DNA from: Sitta carolinensis
Taxonomy: Eukaryota; Chordata; Aves; Passeriformes; Sittidae
NCBI GenBank assembly: GCA_032173965.1
Contig: CM063313.1
Coordinates: forward strand, 341,501-405,500
Direction: 5' to 3'
DNA length: 64,000 nucleotides
This document shows positions 54,000 to 64,000 of this stretch, in pieces. Below the pieces are notes generated by a model. That model worked only from the letters and a program-made list of their open reading frames with translations, ran no database searches and was not told the origin of the DNA. Made by a program: the position numbers and the translations under genes. Numbering within the stretch: the first letter of the stretch is position 1; every line of letters starts with the position of its first letter.

Positions 54000-54535
54000 T
54001 ATTTGCGGGAATGCTGGAATTGTTTGATAAGTTTTAGTGATAAGTATAGTATAGTTATCATTGTTATTTTAGTGTAGTTTTTTCTAGCCTCTGTGAAGGG
54101 GGCCCCTGCTTTGGGAGACTCCTAGTCGGAAATTGATAAGAGTTCCCAAGACAACCCCGGCCTCTGCCCAAGGACCGTTTCCCATTGGTTTTCCCCGAGA
54201 TAAACTTCTGTCCACCCTAGCAATGTAGCTTTCCTCCCTCGGTCCATCAATCATCTTCAAGGTCCAGTATAGTCCAAAACTTTCAGAGGTTGGTGGATCC
54301 CCCAGAGACCCCTCCCCAACTTACTCTGAGTTGTCTTATTGGTTTGTAATCTGTATCCACCCCCCCCCCCCCATCTTCCTTTGGATAAAAACCCCCTTGT
54401 AACCCAGGTTCGGGGTCTCTCACGCCTGAGGCACTGGGCCTGGGGTCAGGAGCCTCCCCTGTAACCCCCGAATAAAACCTATGCTCCCAGATGTCTCTGA
54501 GAGTCCCCTCTTTGAAACCACAGCTGTGACAGCAT
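54000..54535 (+). mobile_element. Solo LTR of an endogenous retrovirus-type element
   Basis: A sharply GC-richer block in AT-rich intron has LTR architecture in the plus direction: a promoter-like stretch, a TATA-like ggataaaa at 54383-54390, a GC-rich transcribed part, the polyadenylation signal aataaa at 54471-54476, and a short U5-like end reaching ccacagctgtgaca near 54531. No internal retroviral genes flank it, so it appears to be a solo LTR left by recombination. Ends are approximate: I could not fix the 5' TG or a target-site duplication. A C13 run sits at 54360-54372. It lies antisense to AP3B1 in the 6.3-kb intron. Confidence 0.75.
54383..54476 (+). promoter_or_regulatory. LTR TATA-like box and polyadenylation signal
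   Basis: ggataaaa (54383-54390) and aataaa (54471-54476) lie 81 bases apart, the spacing expected for a U3 TATA box and the R-region polyadenylation signal of a short-R LTR. Activity is not shown by the sequence. Confidence 0.55.
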
Positions 54536-55049
54536 AGGCTAAGGTGCTGCAGAGCCAAGTACCCACACATGATACTGTCAAGGCATATGAGAGCTAGTGG
54601 GCGGTCAAGCCGAACGCCAGGCTGACCAGAGATACGCACGATGACAACTATTTAATATGTGTTTTCAGTTAGGCATTGATGCACTAAAAAAAAACTCCAA
54701 GCTTTCAGCACCCTCTACAGGCTAACTGCTTTGATGCAACTTCACTTGTAACTATTGTTACCTATGATAATCAAAAGAGCACACTTTAATAATCACAGCA
54801 TTTTAAGAAATAGTAGGTAAACATGTAATTGAGGGCCATATAGAAATAATTTCTCTAACAGAAGAAAAAATAACTACTCAATGAATATCAGAGCCTTTGG
54901 AAGTGCAGGATTTTTATCCAGTTGTGTCAGCCAAATTCTTATAGAAGTAACTCTTGATTCTTGACGTGATCTGAAGCTTTGTGTGGCTCTCTCAAAGAAA
55001 ATGTTTCATGCCATCAGCTACCCAGAAAATGAAAAATACTTCAGCTTAC

Positions 55050-55182
55050 CATCCCTGTTGGACAGCAAACAGACGAGGCCGTTAAGGCACGTGTCAGTCA
55101 CTTCGGTGATGTTAGCTGCACATCTGCCTATAGCCTGAATCGTAGCTGCAGCAAATTGCTTATCTTGGCTTTTCACATAAGT
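55050..55182 (-). CDS. AP3B1: AP3B1 exon f: trunk ([16 protein letters not shown])
   Basis: 133 nt, phase 0 in, one extra base out. Encodes [20 protein letters not shown], then [20 protein letters not shown] and SNRD. These are trunk helices of beta-3A. The final G joins AA of the next exon to make Glu. Acceptor ctttcttcag, donor gtaagc. The third codon positions carry several CpG sites (ACG, ACC-GAA, AAC-GGC), unlike the AT-rich flanks, which helps mark it as coding. Confidence 0.96.
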
Positions 55183-58100
55183 CTGAAGAAAGAGGATTTT
55201 TGTTAGCCAATATGAAACTTGTCAACCCTAGATGTACCATATTATCCTCATGAGGCAGACATACTGTATAATAAATTAAACTTAGTAAGTTACATTGCAC
55301 ATCAGAAGCTATAATTTTTCACCTCACTGTCACTTTTAGAAGACATTTTCTTGTAAGCTTTGGTCATCCATGTCCATGCACATGTCTGATTTCAAGAAAG
55401 CTTGGGGCACGGGGCAATTACCCCAAAATAGCCATTAGTTTGTGTGCAAGGTTGGAGGAGTTGATGAGCTCTCTCTTTAGAGAGGTTTCAGTTCATTTAA
55501 CTAGGAGCATCTGTGAAACTATGAATAACCTACCTGACTGAGAACCAGTACCTTTCACAAAAATCCAGCCAGAGAACTGAAGCAATGCAAATAGATGTCA
55601 AAGCAAAGAAAAAAGAAAGAAGGACAGACTTTCACAATATAGGCAGAAGATCTTGATGATACATAAAGATATTAAGAGACAATAAACACTATTTCATCAA
55701 ATGACTTATGGAAATAAAGTTTGGCAACAAATGCTGATGGCCAAATACTACTAAAATTAAGACCTTATGATATCGTGACTTACAGTGTTAGTCAAGTTGT
55801 TGAAATCTGTGTTTAAGAATATGGAATGATTAGCTTTTCTTATCAGTTTTTTTCCTTTTTTTGGTAGCTGGAAGGAGATATAGAAGCAAAATATTTGAAC
55901 TCCTTTCCATATATAAATAGCTCCCTTATCCATTATGGTATGAGATGGTTTAATTTTCATTTTTGGAACCTTTCATCCTCAGAAATACCTAAACTTGAAA
56001 AATTCAAGCCTAGGAGAAACATCTAGCAACAGGAAAAGAGATCATAAATATAAAAAGAATTCACTTTTGTACAAACCTGAAATTCTCGGAGCAGAGTTGA
56101 TATGTTGGCCTCATTTGCTAAATTTGTCAAGATTTCAAGCTACAAGAAAAAAACCCCAGACATGTTGTCCAAAGTTAAAATCAAATACTATAAGTGTTAC
56201 CACATGTACACTATATTTTTATTCTCTATAAAATATATTTTAATAACACCACTCAGAATTCAGCAAAGTATACCAGATATCAGTTCAAAATGGTACCACC
56301 ATTGCACTCAGGAAGCATATTTTCCTTGCCAGTAAAGTTTACAAAGCAGGACTCTAGGGTTCAGTGACACATTTTTTACAAGACTGAGCTTTAGTGTTTC
56401 ATTGCATATCACATGGGCTTGAAATACTTCTGTCTGCTTTCCAGTGTTATACAACAGGTCTTAGCAAGTAAGAACCACACAACAGCATAAGAAATAATGG
56501 AAGTCACAACTGCATCAGGAGAGAAATAAATTACCCATTATATTAATTTATTTTGTTAAAGATGACTGTAACAAAAAACTTTTTAACTCAGGAGAGAAAC
56601 ATAATTTGCATCTATGAGATTCCTCAGATCTTATTCATCATCAACAACATCAGACCATGGAAGCCCTCCTCTTTGTTCCTGGTAAACAAAAGGAAGATAT
56701 ACAACACTTGGCATATATTGCTAGGATGCTATATACTTTGAGGCTGTTTTAACTTTGAATGAAGTAAACTGAAAACACAACCCTGTCTCTCAAAAGGGAA
56801 GTCATGCCTCAGAAATACATGGGTATTTTTTGACTTGGAGGCATCCAGAAAAGGATACTCAAATGACACAAGTCCACCCATACTTCAAAACGATTTCATA
56901 AGACATAACACTAATGTATCTAGAATAGCATAGAAAGCAAGAGGAGAAATGAAAAAGAGAAACAGACAAGAGAAAAGGCAATTATTTTATAGTACAGGGT
57001 GGCTACCAATGGAATATCTTCACTGGCCTTTTTCACATATGAACAATGAAACTAAGGAGAAGACATGCAACAAAGTTTTCAAGTGATGCTAGAGTTTTCA
57101 GGGAAATGAAGACAAAGGCTGACTAAGAAAAGCTATGTAAAAGCTCCAAATAGTAGAACACTGATTAATAAAAAAGAAAAAAAAAAATCAACATGTCTGC
57201 AAAGTAATGCTCGTAATTGTGAAAAAATCTTAACTGTTCAAAAAATTATAGACTCTGAGATGACGACGACAATTATAACTGAGAATTTATGATTAAAATA
57301 GGTTATGTGAAAATACAAGCTCAATTCTAACTAGTGTCAAAAAAGCAAACGATGTTGGAAAATAAAAAAACAGAAATCCAAACTGCACAGGAGATAAATT
57401 CAAGGGTGCTCCTACATATCAGTTACTGCCATTCTATTTTGAAACAGGTAGGCTTGAACTACAGAGGGAGAAGAGGGAGAAAACCACAATATTTTTTAAT
57501 GTATGTAAAAGTTTAGGGTCTTCTAAATTTTTCAGCCATCATGAAACAAATGAGACAATGAAAGGAAAAAAACCCAACTTTTCTCTAACTCTTCTCTAAT
57601 ATATTATCAATTAATATGGGAATTTAAATATACCAACTATTCATTATTTTTGGACAGACTACTCTTGGATAACAGTTAGGGATTCTTCACAATATTCCTA
57701 AAATGTGGAGAGTATCTTTTTGCTTCCAACTGCCTCAAATTTACTTAAGTCTTATTGTGGGTATAAAAACAAAAAATATACTTATTTTGTAGATAAACAC
57801 AATAGTTTTGGCATAGCCATCTAGGACTACACCACTCTCGCACATAAAACGTAAGTGCAACATGAATGTAATACAGAGGTAAGGAAAAAAAAAATGTTTC
57901 TTTCAGAAAACTACCTTCCACTCCTAAACACAAGTGCCTATGATGATCTAAAACAAAACAAGAGAAAAGGCACATAATCGTAGACATTATTTTAGCCATT
58001 GTTTTGTCAAGGATTTTACATTTGTCAAAGAATAAGTACGGAGAAAACAACAAGACGACAGCTGAAAACATGCATTGAGATGTGGCCTTGAGGAAAGCCT

Positions 58101-58541
58101 AAAGTACTTCTGTCAAATGCTGACTTCAAAGAAAATTTGGGATTCAAACACTGCCCCATTTTGTACAGGGGAACAGATTAAAACTCTTTTGAAGCTAACA
58201 GTATTAAAGACTCTTTTCCTTTCATGAAATAGTCAAACCCTCAATGCTAGAAAGCCTGGCTGAAAAAAAAATATGATGCTCTCTATCACGGAAAGGTACT
58301 AAAAGCTGCAGTGGAAAATACAGCCACTCTTCTACCTGCAACACAGTAACAGAAACTTCCAAATTGCCTGGCAAGCCTGAAGGCCCCTGGTGGACTTAAC
58401 TAAAGGCCTCAATACTTCTTAGTGAGATAAAGAAACAGCATAGAATGACCTGTATCATATCAGTGAAAAACATTTTACCTTTCTATTGCAAACTGATTAG
58501 TTCAGCATTATATAGAAAAAAATTGCCTTTAATAAACTCAC
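55183..58541 (-). other. AP3B1: AP3B1 introns e-f (0.9 kb) and d-e (2.4 kb), with exon e between
   Basis: Introns 55183-56076 and 56140-58541 flank exon e. AT-rich; no repeat family or further exon recognised. Confidence 0.78.
56077..56139 (-). CDS. AP3B1: AP3B1 exon e: trunk (LEILTNLANEANISTLLREFQ)
   Basis: 63 nt, 21 codons, phase 0 both sides. Encodes LEILTNLANEANISTLLREF plus Gln, one helix pair of the adaptin solenoid. Acceptor ttgtag, donor gtttgt, which is weaker than its neighbours' donors. Since the exon is a multiple of three, skipping it would keep the frame but remove a helical repeat. Confidence 0.95.
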
Positions 58542-58613
58542 CTTGAGTGTTTTGATCATAGTTGGATCAGTTGATCTAACATAGAAACTCTTCAGGTAAG
58601 GTTCAAACATGCC
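58542..58613 (-). CDS. AP3B1: AP3B1 exon d: trunk ([14 protein letters not shown])
   Basis: 72 nt, 24 codons, phase 0 on both sides. Reads [18 protein letters not shown] and ends MIKTLK. The block [23 protein letters not shown], which continues into the next exon, is a very conserved beta-adaptin trunk signature. Acceptor tgatttccag, donor gtgagt. Confidence 0.96.
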
Positions 58614-58691
58614 CTGGAAATCAGAACATATTTAAGTAACTCTTCTGTGTTTCATACACAGTGTGATTAAAAAAATTCTAAATAGGTATAC

Positions 58692-58746
58692 CTTTCTCTG
58701 AATTGACATAGTGGCAATATTCTGCAGGACAATATACTGCACTTCC
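58692..58746 (-). CDS. AP3B1: AP3B1 exon c: trunk (EVQYIVLQNIATM)
   Basis: A short 55-nt exon. One leading base finishes the split Arg codon, then 18 codons read EVQYIVLQNIATMSIQRK. The exon was placed by its acceptor (acattctag) and donor (gtatac) and by perfect phase with both neighbours. It is separated from the next exon by only 78 bp, the shortest intron in the window. Confidence 0.94.
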
Positions 58747-60867
58747 CTAGAATGTGAAAAAAAGAAAAAAAAAAGTCATTCCACAAAAATTACTGATATG
58801 TAGAATAATTCAACATGGCAAAGAAAGTCCAATTCTGCTTGAAAGTCAAGTTAGTTATCCATTTGTTTTGGCACAAACATAGAAGACAAAGCTAATTTCA
58901 TCATTTAATTCACAGGAAGAGAGACACATGATGAAACCAGGCTCTCTGGAGTTTTAAAACTCCAATAAGCAAAAATACTCACTGACACCAGTGCATTTTT
59001 GTAGGCGCCTTTTGTAGGCCTTGGGTATTTATTCGAACTAGAATTACATTAATCATTTTAATATAAGGGAAATAGCTAACAAAAGCCTTACACTTCATCC
59101 ACCTTCTTGAAATATATATTTCAGGATGACATAGCTGACATGAAAACACACAGGCTTTATCTGCAGTGTTGAAATAACTGCATTAATTACAAGAACAATT
59201 AATCCTTGCACAATTAGTAAGAATCACTATGACGTTTTTTCTCTTAAAATTTTTTCTAAGAATTCACAAAAAGGGTGAGATCTCCAGTGACTCAAGAGTA
59301 TACACGGGCAGACATATACATCTATAAAAAACTAATACTTTTACAAAATAGACTTGGCAAGAGATAGACAATAGATTTACGCAACATTCTACCAAAAACA
59401 TTAAGCATGTTTGGAGAGGGCATTCTCATCATTAATTTATGCGTTTAAAAGACTCCACATGAGTGAGCAAAAAGAAATCTGGTACTAGCCTGGAGCTTTT
59501 AAAGTGCAGATTTTGTGTCATCAATTGCTTAAAAACTAAGTAACAATTTACACACAATTTTTCTGACCCATGAGTGCTCAAATCCTTGCATGCTACAAAT
59601 CTCATCCTAATAGAGAAATAATCATACTCATTATCTCCTCTTACTCAAAACTGTCTAATAGCCCTAATGTAATTACAGCTGCTGCTTTCAAAGAAAAGTG
59701 ATAATAGAGAAGTACTTAAGATCTTTAAAACCTATTTTATGCAATTCTTACATAGGTGCATGGCAATAGTCAGCTACACATGATGAAAGAAGACTGGAAA
59801 TTGCTATGAGATGCTCTTTCGGGCACTCTCACCCTAACTAGATTATAGCTTAGTTGACATTAATTTAAAGGCCACAGGCAAATAACTTCAAGGGCAAACA
59901 GCAAAAGCTTATTTCGAAATGGCTGTAAAAGCAAGAGTGTTTTACCCAGAATGGTAACACAGAAGATAAAAGCTATTCAAGATAGAAAAATCAAAAGACC
60001 AGTGCCATTTAATGTACTAGCTAAATACAGGGAAGAAGTGACTTTTCTTTTAATGAAACCTGAGTACAAACAAGCAATAAACCACATGCAAATAATCTTT
60101 GCAACCTGTGAGTATGAGTTTATACATTATCTGCCAATTGCTTTAGTCACTTTCACTCATCTTTGCATAAAGAGAAAGGGAAGCATACTGTACTATAAAG
60201 CCAAATATTCATTATCCGAAATAAAAGCATGAATACTCCTAGTTCCATTTTACAACTTTTAAACAACAGAGATATTGAGCTGCAGAACTTTTATAGTGGA
60301 ACAGCTCTTTCAAGGCAGGGCTTACATAAGTTAAGGTGTTTCTAGGATGAGGAATCTTGCCAGATACAACAAAAAAAGTGAGTTTTTTAAAAAAACTTTT
60401 GTGTCTGCTTGACATAACTTATTTAAAAAGTAAATTATTTTCACAGCAAAGTTTTAGACAAAAATACCATTTTTAGTTAAAAAGTTTTTCTAAAAACAGT
60501 TAATATTGTCTCATGTTAACCCTTCAAGGCTTGTCATACAAATATATGGAAGTTCAAAATCTAAAAACTGAACAGGGAAGAAAAACAATTCTGTGCAGCA
60601 AACTGTAGTACTCTATGCAAAAACTATGAAATACAAATGAAAAAAGAACACTAACAGTTTTATGAAATGTGGCTGACAAGACCTTTCATAAAAGAGCAGA
60701 CAAAAATACTACTGAAAATGAAGAAGTTGAAACAGAACACTCTGAATTAAATATAAACTTGCTTTTTAAGAACTGTCCAAAGATTAAGAAAACACAAAAG
60801 ATGCAGCAGTATCAAGTGGCAATATCAATTTTAATACATATGTTGTCTCCTTCCCCTGTGATACTCA

Positions 60868-60990
60868 AAAGCTGACTGGACACAGTTCTGAGTACTGTGC
60901 TTAGGAGACCCTCCCTGAGCAGGGAAGTTGGAGTAGACAATATCCACTGATCCCTTCTAGATTCACCCAATTTGAGAATTGTGTTACAGT
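60868..60990 (+). mobile_element. CR1 3' tail fragment, diverged
   Basis: actggacacagttctgagta, ccctgagcagggaagttgga, gtagacaatatccactgatc and ccttctagattcacccaatt parallel the CR1 tail (leading to ggttggactagatgatctcc ... ccttccaacc). More diverged than the other tails. Confidence 0.72.
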
Positions 60991-61371
60991 GCAAGAAAAT
61001 AAAACATATATCAGAAGATTTCTTTAGTGCTTAGGAAAACAGTAAGGAACTCAAGAGAACTAAATTTCCAATAATTAAAAAAAAAATCAAAACATTAAGC
61101 AAACCAGTTATTACTGACTCTAAATACTAACTAGGCAGTCATGATTTTTGTCAGAACAAAAATCATAGGAAAGAAACACAATAACCAATGATCCCCAGAT
61201 GGGATACCAAAAATGATGGAATTACTTTCAGTGATCCCCATTTCTTGAGTGAAAGTGAGTATTACAGGACAACTTCAAAATTAAATTAATTGTGTAATAT
61301 TGTGTGACTATGGCTAAACAAATATGCACAGAAAAGTACACACAGTGATGTAAAGTATGGACATGACCTAC

Positions 61372-61469
61372 CTGTTACTACGGAGTAAACGCACCAATGA
61401 CTTGGAAACAATACCAGCTTCAGATTTTGGTGCCAAATGCCAGTAAAGCTGTGCAACTGCCATTACCAC
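61372..61469 (-). CDS. AP3B1: AP3B1 exon b: trunk HEAT helices ([11 protein letters not shown])
   Basis: 98 nt, enters in phase 0 and leaves with two bases (AG) that complete Arg with the next exon. Encodes [19 protein letters not shown] followed by a helix ending LVRLLRSN. This is a classic beta-adaptin trunk segment, the solenoid that packs against the small and medium chains. The donor is gtaggt, so a weaker second GT lies 4 nt further in; using it would break the frame. Confidence 0.95.
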
Positions 61470-63611
61470 CTAAAGGAAGAATATTCAGGGCAGCATGTTA
61501 ACTTCAAATCTTCATTCATATCTACCACATTTGCTTCAGACCTGCAGGACTACCAGTTCACTCTTCAGAAAGCAAAGTGCATACCTGTGGTCTTCAAAAT
61601 CAGCAAAGCAGACTAAGAAAGAGCACTGGAATAAATGTATTTTTACTAATTAAGTATCTTTAATTCTTCCCAGTATTTACTGTATACTATAATAAATAGA
61701 AAGTCAAAGTAATAGGGACAAAGAGAAAAAGCAATAGGCAATTTAAATTAGAAACACAGTGATACCATCCTTGATAAATCAGTATTACTAACTTCAACTG
61801 TACTGATGTACATGTAAGGAAGAAATATTTATTTACAAGTTTTTCTAGTGTGCTTTTCCTTTATTACTACATGTTCAATGTCACCTTTCATCTAGTTTCC
61901 ACACATAATCTTTCATTCCATTATTCTATTATGCAATTTATAAAACAACAGCTGCCTTTACTGGAAAATTTTAAAGTATCGAATCAACGGAAAGTAAAAG
62001 CTACAGAATTGTATACCGATATCCAGGCTAACAAAATTTTCAGAAGACAGACATAAACAACTTAAAACCCGTTTTTTTCTTCTCAAATTTTCTCATAAAT
62101 AAAAGATAAAATATGACCTTTACGCTAGTGAGTGTCATGTCAAAACCTTTCCTAGAAGAATGTCATGATCAGCCCTCTGTTTCAAACAAAACAAATCACA
62201 GAGCTTTAAGTAAAGCCCCCATGGTAACATTTCACTTGGTATCTTAAATCTTAGTACCAATGAAACAAAAATATTATTCAACAATAAAAAGTGATTAAAA
62301 ACATCTAAAGCCAGGAAATAACTTTAAGATTTTTAGCAATATACCACAAGTATCTTTTACTGCTGACAAAAAGAAAGGTCATATGGAAAGCTATTAATTA
62401 AATTAATTGCAGGTAAATTCTGTAAATAGTATGAATATCCCCATAATAGCAATTCAAAGTAGCATAATTTTGATAACACTTTTCAAAGTGCACTTTAACA
62501 TCTCGATTAACTTTAATATCAGAAAGTTAAAGATCATAAATGATCACAAACATTAATCATAAATCAATAACACATCTAATTAAGAAAATTATTTATGGAA
62601 TGAGGGCTGTAACTAACTGAACCTCTTCATGAAGTGGGATGGCAAACATATCAAACATACTTGTTCTTTGCATAAAATTAAGAAATACCATAGACACTAA
62701 ATAGTGATTTTTAGCAAAAAACTACAAAAATTTAATCCATTTGTTTCCAAATTTTGCTGGGCTGGCAGATCATAAATGACTTTGAGAAGAGTCAGACGTG
62801 AGTGAGAATCTCTAATTATGTTTCAATGGAGAACTATAACCTGATCAGTTTAGCTTATAAGAATAAGTTGCAAAGTGACTTAATCATGGTGCAGTAACTA
62901 TTTTTGCATTGATACGAATATACATTATCACTGGAAGACTTTTCTCAAAAGACATCTAGTCCTACTTAACAGGACAAGCTGAGGTTAGAAGTAACATTCT
63001 GTAATCTGATTAATATCACAATGACTCACTGTTAGCATGTTTTTTCCTAGTTCCAAAAAGTTGCATGTATTCTAAAGTCTCATGGAAATAATCTATCATA
63101 CCATACTTACAATGTCATATCTATCCTGGAACCCTGCCAAGGCAACAGCTCTAGAAATATGGTGTAAAATTGTCTACTTTTAAAATGTGAGACTCAAAAG
63201 AAAGGACAAAATAATGAATCAATAACAACTGTGATTTTTTTTGTAGATCTGTTCCATTAAACTGTGCCAATAAACTACCAGCTTGTGCCACCCTAATTGT
63301 TGAGAGCTTTAGCATTAAGAGCTACCTATGGTAGAGTGATCACATGCTATGTAAGTCGGATTCAAATGCTCTCATATATTTTTCTAGTATTTTGTTTGTC
63401 TGTATTATTTGCAGCACATATCACGATCAGTTTAGATGTTTCACTTACAAGCTCCGTTAAACTCAAAATAGAATTATCACGCTTCTCCTAGTTACTAAAG
63501 GTGATTTTCACCAGCTTTAAAGAGGTGTAGATTTTACTCTTCAATCTTTTACATTCTCTAAAAACAGATATTTGTAGTTAAACATTTTAATCAAAAAGAA
63601 ATTTGTCATAC

Positions 63612-63773
63612 AGCAGCATTACGGCTTAGAAGCAGGGGCTTTGTATTTCGTAACAGCAGCCTGTGATCTGGGTCCATAGTATAGGTGGTTTGCAATTTCT
63701 GATCCTTCCCTTTCTGTTCTTCATCAGATTCATAGAAATTATTTTCATTATATTCATCCACCACCTCATCAAC
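63612..63773 (-). CDS. AP3B1: AP3B1 exon a: trunk, [10 protein letters not shown] segment
   Basis: First exon seen in transcription order; 162 nt, 54 codons, phase 0 at both ends. It begins [20 protein letters not shown], an acidic surface loop inside the adaptin trunk, then runs into [10 protein letters not shown] and a helix ending SRNAA. This matches the beta-adaptin trunk about one quarter along human beta-3A, so upstream exons must lie past 64000. Acceptor context is tttttatag and donor is gtatga. The Glu/Asp-rich loop looks less conserved than the DPDHRLL part. Confidence 0.95.
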
Positions 63774-64000
63774 CTATAAAAAGACAAAATGACAAGGATA
63801 TACATAGAATATTTGAATCAACAAGTTTTATTCATTAAGGAACAAACAGACAACACCACAGCTTTATGCTACATATATGTTTTTTAAAAATTGTCTTGGG
63901 CTTTTCTACCCATTTGCTTAAAACAGTAGATGTAATGACATGAAAAACAGATTACAGTATATACAAAATTTCCTTCAAAATAAGTTGTACTGACAAATGA
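63774..64000 (-). other. AP3B1: AP3B1 intron upstream of exon a (partial)
   Basis: 227 bases of intron run to the window edge. The preceding exon, encoding the N-terminal quarter of the trunk, is not in view. Confidence 0.8.

Larger units (their letters stand above)
48732..55049 (-). other. AP3B1: AP3B1 intron f-g, 6.3 kb
   Basis: Contains the poly-T tract, a CR1 fragment, a TA/TG-rich tract and the solo LTR, making it the most transposon-affected complete intron here. Confidence 0.82.
58747..63611 (-). other. AP3B1: AP3B1 introns b-c (2.6 kb) and a-b (2.1 kb), with exon b between
   Basis: Introns 58747-61371 and 61470-63611 flank exon b. A diverged CR1 tail lies at 60868-60990. Nothing else recognised. 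Confidence 0.78.
18307..63773 (-). other. AP3B1: AP3B1 gene, partial (15 internal exons, AP-3 complex subunit beta-3A)
   Basis: AP3B1 is the large beta-3A subunit of the AP-3 heterotetramer (delta, beta-3, mu-3, sigma-3), which sorts cargo from endosomes and the trans-Golgi to lysosomes and lysosome-related organelles; loss in people causes Hermansky-Pudlak syndrome type 2. Seen here: 15 minus-strand exons with GT-AG borders whose lengths (162, 98, 55, 72, 63, 133, 110, 177, 187, 131, 112, 157, 175, 73, 107) join into an unbroken 604-codon frame. Order: HEAT/armadillo adaptin trunk, acidic serine hinge, clathrin box, start of the pre-appendage linker. The paralogue AP3B2 is disfavoured because the trunk end reads [21 protein letters not shown] and the clathrin box reads LLDLDDF, both like beta-3A as I remember it. 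First and last exons are outside the window or unrecognised. Confidence 0.96.

Noticed and set aside
54283..54639. 118-codon minus-strand open frame
   Set aside because: Runs antisense through the LTR and its C tract; no protein signature.
59951..60232. 93-codon plus-strand open frame
   Set aside because: Lys/Ile-rich composition expected from AT-rich DNA, no recognisable domain, antisense within an AP3B1 intron.
1..64000. CRISPR arrays, operons, riboswitches, rRNA, tRNA or snoRNA genes
   Set aside because: None recognised. Small intronic RNAs cannot be excluded by eye; a covariance-model scan would be needed.

Overview
This window is vertebrate nuclear DNA, almost certainly avian. It is AT-rich and intron-dominated. 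It carries CR1 LINE copies, including one long 5'-truncated copy with typical avian CR1 text, and several short CR1 3' tails. It also has a solo LTR and an old tRNA-derived SINE of the amniote MIR type. I saw no Alu- or L1-like sequence. No bacterial, phage, CRISPR or operon structure is present.

The only protein-coding gene I can support is AP3B1, the beta-3A subunit of the AP-3 adaptor complex, on the minus strand. Fifteen consecutive internal exons lie between 63773 (most 5') and 18307 (most 3'). All have AG acceptors and GT donors, and together they read as one open frame of 1812 nt (604 codons) with matching phases at every junction. They encode the C-terminal two-thirds or so of the adaptin trunk, the acidic serine-rich hinge, a clathrin-box motif (LLDLD) and the start of the region leading to the appendage. 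The N-terminal exons lie beyond 64000. The C-terminal exons were not found and probably lie below position 1.

Layout: 1-18306 is one very large intron (over 18 kb) holding the long CR1 copy (about 1628-3945), a CR1 tail, the MIR-type SINE and several stretches that look like conserved non-coding elements. 18307-31224 holds the hinge and clathrin-box exons, plus a striking non-coding block at about 28840-29240. 33372-40087 holds the end of the trunk. 40088-55049 is mostly intron, with a 45-nt poly-T run and one exon at 48622. 54000-54535 is an LTR with a TATA-like box and a polyadenylation signal. 55050-63773 holds the remaining trunk exons, with one intron of only 78 bp.

No previously undescribed system stands out. 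The most useful leads are the candidate regulatory elements inside AP3B1 introns, a possible tandem splice donor in the hinge, the ancient SINE, and the decay pattern of the CR1 copy. All similarity statements rest on recognition from memory; no search was run.
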